Source: Symbiodinium natans
Lineage: Eukaryota; Sar; Dinophyceae; Suessiales; Symbiodiniaceae
DNA length: 64,000 bases
NCBI GenBank assembly: GCA_905221605.1
Contig: CAJNDS010000014.1
Location: 103,501-167,500 of the forward strand
Reading direction: 5' to 3'
The notes under the pieces were generated by a model. It worked only from the letters and a program-made list of their open reading frames with translations. It did not search any database and was not told the origin of the DNA. This document shows positions 20,662 through 31,400 of this stretch, piece after piece; position 1 is the stretch's first letter, and the number at the start of each line of letters is the position of its first letter. Position numbers and translations under genes: made by a program.

Positions 20662-23600
20662 TTTATATTATATATATATATATATATTGTTTCTATTCTT
20701 TTGGGGGGGGTCATTGTGACGAGGGTTTAGGGTTTAGGGTTCTACGAACAGTCCTTCACGGCCATTGTAGTTCCCACCCTATGATAATCCCCATTGAGGC
20801 CTGCTAGCATAAGGTGGAACCCTAAACCCTAAACCCTAAACCCTAAACCCTAAACCCTAAACCCTAAACCCTAAACAAAAAGGATTTAGGCCTCAAGGAG
20901 GTGATGGATGAAGGCGTCGCTGGCCTCCCGCTCGGTGGGCGCTTTCAGCGCCTCCCGTGCTGCGGTTTCATCCTCGGTTGGCCCTTCAAACACTCCACGT
21001 TTAGGGTTTAGGGTTTATAAGGGTTAAGGGTTTAGGGTTTAGGGTTTAGGGTTTAGGGTCCTAAATGATGATCCGCTTCAACTCACTAAGGGAAAACACA
21101 AAACTCTCCCCAAGGGCCTACCCAGCATCCACACCCGGGGCGGTGAGGAAGACGGTGTAGGAGTATTCCATCTTCACCTTAGTTGCTGAGTTCATAGGCC
21201 CCAAAAAGTCTACACTCTCAGTTCTATAGGGGGGATGGTAGTATCTCCCAAAAAGGTGTAGAGTGGTACCGACTCAGCTACTCGGTCACTAGGTTCAGCC
21301 TCCGGGCCACCAGCCTCCTTGATGAACTTGATGGGATACGCTCGGCGACCTGGACATGACGTGGTCGCACGCCATGCCCAGTAAGGTTCCTTGCTTTGGA
21401 GTAGACGCTGAACAAAAAATATATACTTTTTAGGTATAAGTAGCTAGAATAGGAACCCAGAACAACAAAAAAGTATTAAAGTATAGTACTCCAAGACCCA
21501 GGTTCGCAAGGGAGGCCTGAAGAGCTGAGGCGACTTGGGCAGAGTACAGCTGGAAGACTGCGTCGTTGAGCTTGAGCTCCGCTTTCCCCACAAGGATGGA
21601 GGTCTCATCAGGACAGTAGTACCTGAAATCCGCAAAGATGCACTCGGAGATCGTCTCGCAGTTCCTTCCCAAAGGCCGAGGACACGCCGAGCTGTCGTCC
21701 TTGCTGGCGTCGCAGCCACAGGTTGTTGGGCAGAAGCCTTCCATGGTTTTCAGACCCCAGTCAAACCTCCAAGAAAAGCAAGTCCCCCATGTCACGTTCA
21801 TCTCCGTAAGCTTGTCGCCGAAGGAACAGCCATGCTCCCACATGGCATCTGCAAGAACCAAGGCTTCTGCCTTTCCTTCACGAGTGGCCTCCGATTCCCC
21901 AACGGCCCTGACGGATTGAACCCACTGAGACCAGGACGCATCTGACCGGAGCTCTTCGGCAGACTTTTCCTCGCAGCTCGAACGCTGCAGGTTCCGCAGG
22001 AAGGCCTCCGAGGACCAGCAAGGCCGGCCCAGCCCGTAGGGACAGCCCTGTGTTTTCATAAACTCTCCGGCTGGTTCATTGCAACCACAGGTATCCGAGC
22101 AGAACATGCGTGCAGCAAAGCCCTTGCCCTTGCTCCCATCTAGGAGGTCACAGTAGGGTTTGGCATCCAAACACCCCATGACGCTCTGGTTCCCCAAAAA
22201 ACCTAGGTTGCTGAGTTCAGAAGTCCCCCCAAAAGAGTATCCACTTTCGGGGTTATAGTGTCCCAAAAAGTGTAAAAACCCCTAAACCCTAAACCCTAAA
22301 CCCTAAACCCTAAACCGTGTGCTCACTCAGCCACTAAGAAGCTACGTAGGTAGTTCCGAAGTGGCTCCGTGTCTCCCAGGTCGCCGCAGCGTGGGTTGGC
22401 CAAGTCCACCGCCCGCTCCACGTCCAGCGTCGACGTCTCGGCCAGGTCGTCCATGCCATCCAGCCAAACCTGACTCATGGTTGGGATAGTATTAATTAAT
22501 ATTCTAAAATTGGGTTTGGGATAGTATTAATATTCTAAAATTGGGTTTAAGTACCCTTAAAATGAAAAAAATGATACCCAAATTGAAACCCGAAACCCTA
22601 AGCCCTAAACCCGATGACAAAGAAACACCCCAAGAGGATTCCTCCCTCTCGAGCAAAATCTCGGCTTCATCGATGGCCTTGAACTGCAACCTTGGATTTT
22701 CCCAGTAACCATCTTTATAACAAGGAACCCCTTTTGGGGTTTCGGGTTTAGGGTTTAGGGTTTACTTGAGAAGGGAACGCAGAAGCAAAACAAAGGGTAA
22801 AGGGTTTAACTGGGCTATCAAGCAACTCTAACCCAGGGTCATTCCAGCCGTCGCCCTGTGTCGGGCTGAAGAGCACCACGCTGCGGGCGTCTGTGGTCCA
22901 AACGAACTTCAGGTTACCTCCGCACAGGGCCTCCTGGGCACTCACTAAGGTGGTGACCATGGGCGCCAGCATGTTGGCGTAGACGAACGCCGTGGCGAGA
23001 GGGATGAGAACCAGCATGCACCTTAAAAAGACAAGCCGGCAGTTGTCACGGGTACCCTGCAGATTCTTGGAAGGGGTATATGATTATGGCGATAGTTAGG
23101 GCTCCTTAAATGGGGTTTGGTTATAAGGGGATCCTGCTATTTGGGGGTCCATACTAGGGGTCCCTTGTAAACCTCCATATGTAAGGGTTGTAGGGACCTC
23201 CTTTTGTCTTCGAGGTTCTAACAGCCACCTCCTTTTATTTTGGGGCACCAGGGAAGGCCCGGAACGGAGGCCAACCCGCACGTATCTACAGTGGGGGAAG
23301 ACGATCCCATCTTCAAGAGCTCTCGGAGCCTTCAACTGGGCCCCAAATCCTGCACCCTACTGCCCAAGGCACGTGGATTTGAGGTCCGCGCCCCGTAGCC
23401 GCGGTAGTGGCCTCAGCTGTTGCTGAGTTCATAGGCACCAAAAAAGGTCTACACTTTCAGTTCTGTAGGGGATTACAGTTCTGTAGGGGATGATGGTATG
23501 CCAAAAAGTGTATAGTGTACTCATTCAGCTACTGGGCCATGATAATCCCTTAAAGGGCATATGTAAGGCCTTCATTCCCTCCCCTACTAAGAGCTACTAA

Positions 23601-26600
23601 GTGGCTTCATGGGAAGAGGGTCCATCTGGTTCACCAGGTGGCGACCCGGCGTGGTGGCCAGTGCCTCAGAGAGTCGTGGGTTGAGGGTTTCATCGGGTTT
23701 TGGGGGTTTAGGGGTTTAGGGGTTAGGGTTTTAGGTTTAGGGCCGAAAGGGCCCAGAGACTTGCATATAGGGTTGCCGAAATTAGGGGTACCTTATTGGG
23801 GCCCTTATTCTCAGGGAATCCTACTAGGTTGGGGTCTAGATGAGGGGTCCCATACTTGTGAACACCCCCATGTAGGGTAACCCTAAACCCCAAACCGTAA
23901 ACCCTAAACCCTAAACCCTAAACCCTAAACCCTAAACCCTAAACCCTAAGCTTGCAGAACTTATGGGGTTGATAGGGCTGGGGCTTCGATGTCTGAGGCG
24001 CATCGAAGAGCAGGTCGTCGATGTCGAGGATAATCGCGAGAGCCACCGCCTCAGAGGGCGTGAGCTTCAGGCGGTTTAGGGTTTAGGGTTTAGGGTTTAG
24101 GGTTTAGGGTTTAGGGTTTAGGGCTTCAGGTGCGTTCTCCCGAAGGGTGTGGGGTTTTAGGGTTCTTTTAGGGTGTCGGACCTTGAGGTTCTTTAGGGTT
24201 TAGGACTTTAGGGCTCTTTAGGGTTTAGGACTTTAGGGTTCTTTTGGGTTTAGGACATTGGGGTTGCTTCTTAGCGCTTTGCTGTTGACGGCTTAAGACT
24301 TAAGGCTTGTGTTTAGGGTTTTTTGACTTTGGGGGTACTTCGGGTCTAGGACTTTAGGGGTACGTATGTAGGGTTTGGGGTTCGGGGTGCGGTTTAGGGC
24401 TGAGGGCTGAGGGTTGACTAATCCTGAAGCCACCCAAGCAGAGCTGGTGCATATTGACCGCATGTGGGCCTTTTGTTCGGCGCCCAAACCGGCCACCAAA
24501 CTTCCAAGCGAGTTCCCATCACCCCCTCCTGAAGTCCTGAACCCTTCAGCATTTTAAATGCGGATAAGTTACAACAGCATACAACCCAAGGGAAAGCACG
24601 CGTCTTGTTTGATGCTTTTTTCTTATAAAAGGGCACTGAAGCTCCCCGTCTCTCCCCCCCCCCCCCCCCCCCCGCCCCCACAAGAAACAAAACACATGGG
24701 TTTAGGGTTTAGGGTTTAGGGTTTAGGGTTTAGGGTTTAGGGTTTAGGGTTTAGGGCAGACACAAGAAGCAATGGCACTGCTGGGCATACTAGGCAAACA
24801 GAAACAACACCCAAACGTGACGGCAGAGACCAGGCCAGGGTGCGTTGAGGATCAGCTCCGTGACGTTGATCGTGTACACCAAGAAGAAAGTCCTTCAACT
24901 AGACCCTGGAGTAACCTAGGAATAAAAAGGGTACCCTTTTTGGTTGTAAGGGGATTATAAGGGAACCCCAACCCTAAAAGAAGGGAAAAAGGGCCTACTC
25001 CGGGTCCTAGTCAATGAATTGACTGCCTAGTTGTACGATGTTATTTCGGAAAATTGCTTGCAACCTCCCAGTTGCTGAGCCTACTAAGCTCCCAGGACCT
25101 ACGCACCCTAAACCCCAAACCCTAACAACCTCCTGAGACCCTTGAGCGTGACCACAGCAAACCCGCTCCCAGAACCCAAAACCCAAAACCCTAAACCCTA
25201 AACCCTAAACCCTAAACCCTAAACCCTAAACCTCACTGAAACCCTGAGGGCGTCCCCACGTAGAGGAGGGCCGCCGCGGCCAGCAACCGATAGGCAAGCA
25301 GCAAGCCACTGGCGGCTTTCCGCCATCTTGACACCGCGATCAGCCTTCCGGATGTGGGGGTTTAGGGTTTAGGGTTTAGGGTTTAGGGTTTAGGGTTTAG
25401 GGTTTAGGGGTTTGGGTTTGGGGTTTAGGGCTGGCTTGGGGTTTGGGGTTTACCTGCTTATTCTTGAATTTGGGGTTTATAGGGTTTAGGGCCTACTTGG
25501 GGTTTAGGGTTTACCTACTGATTCTTGGTTGGGAATGAGAGAATTTAATTCGGTACTTTATATTACACCACCCTCGAAAAACCTACCTCTCAAGGGATTC
25601 TGTGGGCTTCCTTATTCTCTCATTCCCTACTAAGAACCAGTAACTGTAGGTGCGGAGGTTTATCAACCTTGTTTGAGAGAGGCTGGGGCTTAGGGCAAAT
25701 TTTCGTATTAGTGTACTACCGGGTTTGACCAACAATATAGTGTAAGGTCGAGAATGCCAGCAACCCCCTATGCCGTTTCTGCCTGGAAGACTTGGAGCTT
25801 AGGCTTTCATTGGCGTGTTTAAGGCTTAGGAAACTTTAAGTCTTCCATACAGGGTTTGGAGTGGCTGAAGAGTTTTGAAGGTCTTAGAGATATGTACAGG
25901 CTCCGGAGCTGGTTTGTCAGGCTCAAAACCCTAGACCCCAATAAGCTTGACACTCAAGAACAGCAACCTAAGCAATCCTAAGCGCCCTCGATTCTCAGAC
26001 CCCCGACAGCCCAAGTGCACAAAGAAAGTGCTGAGGTCCTTGGGGATTGCCATTGCACAACCCTAAACCCGAAAACCTAAACCTTTGACCCTTTACCCTT
26101 GCAAGCCCTACACCCCTAAACCCTAAACCCTAAACCCTAAACCCTAAACCCTAAACCCTAAACCCTAGGCCCTAAACCCTAAACCCTAAACCCTGGGTAA
26201 ACTTGCCCAAACTTTCGCCTGTAGTGCGTGACCAGGGTGAACGGGTTCTCCCGACTGTTGATGCGGGTGGTTCCCAGGGGCGTGGCGATGATCCCGCGGT
26301 GTAGTGCCAAGCCGTGGTTCACCTCCTTGGGGCGCCAATTCAGGGTTTGTAGGGTTTATGGTTTAGGGTTTAGGGTTTAGGGTTTAGGGTTTAGGGTTTA
26401 GGAGTACCATGCTTGGCTTTTGGGTTTTGAGGCCTAAAGCCTTCCAAAAGGGGAGATGCCTTGGCCACCATGAGGTACCAGCAGATCAGGGCCACGAGGC
26501 AGAGCCGCTCTCCAGTGAAGAAGGACTCGAAGCCTTCATTTAGGGTTTAGGGTTTAGGGTTTAGGGTTTAAGGTTTTGGGCGGCCGTCAAAATTATGATC

Positions 26601-28369
26601 CCTTTTGGGGTACCCTAAATACTAGGTGCCGTATTATAATAGGGATCCAAAAAGGGACCATAGTTTTTGACAACCGCCCATATGTTTAAGAAATATTCAA
26701 CATACCCCTTGGGCCTGCCCCTAGAAAAGAAATTTTAGGGGTATGGTAAAATCCAGGCAGGATGTTTTAACATAGGCGTGTAAGTTTTTTCTCAGGGTTC
26801 TTCGACCTACTTGAAGCTACAAGGAACCCTGAGGAGGGTTTAGGGTTTAGGGTTTTAGGGTTTCCTTGATACTTATAACTTGCAACCTACTCACTCGGAT
26901 ACCCGAGCCCATTCAGGAAGGTACATTATCCCGGTTAGGGGTTAAGGGGGCACCATGGCTTCCCCAAAGCCCACCCAAGCCCCCAAAAAACCCAAGTTAC
27001 CCTAGTTCCCTACCTTAGGGGCTGTATACCCTAGCCCACAAAAAGTCTCACCTGTTATGTGTAACAGGCTTACGCATAACGAAAAAGGTTAAAGCTGCTA
27101 AGAAAGACAGGCCTTCGGCTGAAGGCTTCACATACCGGACGATGTTCTCATAGAGGGACATCTGCGCAGCTGCTTGGGGTGGGTGTAGGGAGTAGAGTTT
27201 AGGGTTTGGGGTTTGGGGTTTAGGGTTTAGGGCTGTTCATGCGACTGGTTCAGATGCTCGCAAGGTTGGGCACCCTCTGTAATATTGTGGCGCTCACATC
27301 TTCAAACCTATGATGAATTGTCGAAACGAGGCCCCTCTCTTAATCCACCCTAAACCCAAAACCCCAAACCCCAAACCCCAAACCCCAAACCCTATGCGCC
27401 TGAATTCCAGATGCTGGCAACGACATGTCCAGCGCGCAGACCCTCTCAGCCAGTGACGACTTCGAGAGCGGATCATACCTGGGTGCTTGGGCTACATGCA
27501 ATATAGGGGTCGTTATAATTTCTAGTAGTGTTCCCTTCTGGTCCCTTTTTTAATTCTCCTACAAAACCCCGCGCAACCCTATTCTAATTCTTAAGCCTTA
27601 AGGCCCCCATATTTTGGGTAGAGCTGAGCCGCCACGTGTACACCCCAATCACCACAAAACCCCCGAAGCCCTCCACTCTTAAGCCGAAACATATCAAGAG
27701 CCCTCCCTTAGAGTTCCAACTATGAGATCAGAATCCTTGCTGGGCTTCCTGCCCATTTCGAAACTTAGATTTTGGTCTCGCGCAAGGCTTCCCACTGGAG
27801 GTGGCTGCGGAGGGCGCCAAGGGTAAAAGCCCAGAACCCTTCAAGCCTTCTACACGCGCCTCGGACCCAGCAGCCCTACTTACGTGAATCATGCAACAAC
27901 CTTGAGCCCCACTTTTGCCCTAACCCCTGATATAGCGCAAGCCGTCCTCCCCGTTTTCCTTCTACTCTTACGAAGAAGGCCTATTGCTTACAAGAGGGGG
28001 CGGGAACGGTGATGGCTCAACTTAGCCCGACCTCCTTAACGTTCATCCCTATGCCCGAAAACTCCCTACTTGGAGGTTCATGGGTAGTTGTAAAAGCAGG
28101 TTTGTAAGTTGGTAACTATACTTATTTGCCTATTTCGGGTACTTATAACCCTACCTTCTAACTACCCATGAACCCCCTAAACCCTAAACCCTAAACCCTA
28201 AACCCTAAACCCTAAACCCTAAACCCTAAACCCTAAACCCTAAACCCTACACCTCAACCCTAAACCCTTACATTCGCCCTAACCCGCAGCTCAAGGCGCT
28301 GGCTCAGCGCATGGCCTGCTGAACGACGCCAGCGGAAGGCATCCCGGATTGTGGTGTCATCCACCTGCA

Positions 28370-28404
<35 letters not shown>

Positions 28405-31400
28405 AGGGTTTAGGGTTTTGGGTTTAGGGTTTAGGCTTTAGGGTTTAGGGTTTAGGGTTTAGGGTTTAGGGCTTAGGGCTTAGGGCTTAGGGTTTAGGGG
28501 TTTAGGGTTTAGTGTTTAGGGCTTAGGGCTTAGGGCTTGTGCTTAGGGCTTTGGGTTTAGGGCAGGGGTCAGGGTTTCGGGTGTAGAGTCTAACTTGGGA
28601 CTTAGCCTTAGCTTACAATTATTCACAGTATGAAAGAATAAGGCAGATCTGGTCACTCTCAGATCTATTTTGCCAGAGCACTTCTTCAGAGGTGTTTTGG
28701 GGGGCCTGCCTTAGAGCAAGCTGTACCGCAAAAGAGGTATCAGGGGCGAGAGAAATTTCTACCCTGGGTACAGGGCTGGGGAACCTGTAGCAATTATGGG
28801 GGTGGGATTAAGGGGACCCTTGGGGATATAGACCCTCTGAATAAGGTCCCTGTTGAAGAGAGCCAGAAGAGGGTTAAGAAGGGTTCCCTTCTAAGGGCCC
28901 GCCCTATCCTACCTAGGGTTTGGGGTTTAGGGTTTAGGGTTTAGGGTTTAGGGTTTAGGGTTTAGGGTTTGGGGTTTAGGGTTTAGGGTTTAGGGTTTGG
29001 GGTTTGGGGTTTGGGGTTTGGGGTTTCGGGTCTGGGGTTTCGGGTCTGGGGTTTCGGGTCTGGGGTTTGGGGTTCAGGGTTCGACGCTTATGGTTGTGGA
29101 TGTCGGGTGCGGCTCGGCGACTTCGGGTTGGAGGAAGTTGTACCAAGCGATGCCAGTGAAGACCTCGAGACTTGGTACGGGGATGTGTACGTAGCTGGGG
29201 GGGCGGGTTTATGAACATAGGGGTACCCTTTTTGGAGGGTTCCTATAATATATAACAAAGATTATACTCGTTGAAGGTGTCCTAAGGGTACCCCTACTTG
29301 GGGAAATGCCCAGTTAGGAGTACACGAAGTTGGGAGCTATCCCAATTATGACCTAAGTAGAAACCTTCCCGCCAAGTCCTTGCCCTATCAACAGTACGGC
29401 GTACTAGATGATGTAAAAACATAGGGGCCTGAAAAATGTCAACAGGATTTTGGTGGCTTTTACAATACAGGTATATAGGGACCATAAGGGAATACTAGTA
29501 GTAGTTGTCCCGACCCCTATATTGCCCCTTTTCTGAGGTACAGGGGTACTCGTTGCTTGCCCAAGGACCCCGAAGCACACCAACATAGACGCGAAGCCAA
29601 GGCTACACTGGCAAAACCCTAAACTCATCTGTTGTCCGAGAGCCGGTTTAGGGTTTAGGGTTTAGGGTTTAGGGTTTAGGGTTTAGGGCTTAAAGGTGTC
29701 CGAGAGCTCCTGCAACAATGAAACTTGGTCCCCCAGCAACCATCTTTTCTTGGGTTGGTTACTTGACAAGGGAACCGAGAACCAAAAAACCTGTCCAGTA
29801 CCTAGGGGTTTTAAAGGTTAACCTTTGGGATTATAAGGGGAATATATTAACCCAAAAAGGTTAAAGGTTACCTACTCTACTACTAAGAGGGTACCACGGG
29901 GCTACCAAGGAAACAAGATTCTGGGTCCTTACAATATACAACCGCCCTAACCCCTGAGCCCTGACCCCCACACAGATGTCCAACACGCTCGCAAATCGAC
30001 TCTAACGCAAGGCAGCCTCAAGTGCCTGCCCCAAGCCCTCAACCCTTTTCGAAATTCAGGGGTTAAGGGTTTAGGCTTTAGGGTGTTTATGAGTTGCATG
30101 CTCCCAGCCCTCAACCCTTCAGGACTTGCAAGTTTATAAGCCCTCAGACTCTAAATGCTCCAAGCCCTAAACTCTCAAACCTCCCAAGCTCCGACACCCC
30201 AATACCAACCCTAAACACAGATAGCCCAAGGGTTTAGGGTCTATGGGTCTCTGAATAGGGGTTTCCGAAAAAACGGGTACCCTGACCCCTCCTGCCCATA
30301 AACTCCGCAAATTTGCATAGGGCTCAGGTCTAGGACTTCGGGTTTAGGATTCAGGGCCCAGGGTTCAGAATTTGGGGTTTGGGGTGTACGGGGATTTTAG
30401 GCTTAGGGTTTCCAAAACCCTAAACCCTAAACCCTAAGCGCCTAAACCCGAAACCTGAAACCCTGAGCGCCTAAACCCGAACCCCTAAACCCTCAGCCCA
30501 GGTGGCAATCTGCATGGCCACGCTGCTCAAGGCCAGTAGAAAGGTTTGAAGGGAGCCCAAGGGCCCGAGGGCACCTGTGGTGGTCCATCAAGACAAAAAC
30601 ACTGGGGGATGCTTAGAGGTTGGGTTTAGGGTTTAGGGTTTAGGGTTTAGGGTTTAGGGTTTAGGGTTTAGGATTTAGGGTTTAGGGTTTAGGATTCAGG
30701 GTTCAGGGTTTAGGTTTAGGGTTTAGGGTGTTGGGTGTGGGTTTAGGGTTTAGGGTTTGGGTATCGGGTCCAGAGTTTAGTAGTCAGGGTTTTGGAGATG
30801 GGGGTTGCTTTTCAATCAAGGTTACATATGATGGCTCTATATGACACAAATAGTCTTTCGGGGTGCGAAAACGGGAGCCGAACTCGGAGAAACCATATGC
30901 TCACCTATGCCCCAGAAGGCGACATAGTGTTCTGCTTTCAAGTCAGGGTTGAATTTAGGGTTTAGGGTTTAGGGTTTTCAGGTCCCCACCTACCAGCTAC
31001 TTGGGGGTCGGACTGATGCATGAACTTCATGTCCCATCCACTAGACCCAAGAGTAACCGAGGAATGAAAAGGGTTCCGTTTTTGGTTTAAGGGGGCTGAT
31101 AAGGGAGCCTGAAACCTGGAAAAAGGGAATCAGGGCCTACTCTGGGTCCTAGATTCCTAAGGGTTTAGGGTTTAGGGTTTAGGGTTTAGAGTTTAGGGTT
31201 TAGGGTTTAGGGTTTAGGGTTTAGAGTTTAGGGTTTTGAAGTTCAAGGGGGCTCTACGAGTGGCCGCGGGACCGGTTCCGATGAACAGGACCAGGTCCCA
31301 AGTAGACTCCCCGAAGCGGTAGTACTCCTGTGTCTGTACCTGGGTACACCGGATGCACCTAAACCCAACACCCTATACACCCTAAGGCCTTGGAACCTAA

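Noticed and set aside
21430-22266. The 278-codon frame taken as a complete protein
   Set aside because: The first about 21 and last about 25 codons lie in intron elements that have copies elsewhere; only the middle is exon.
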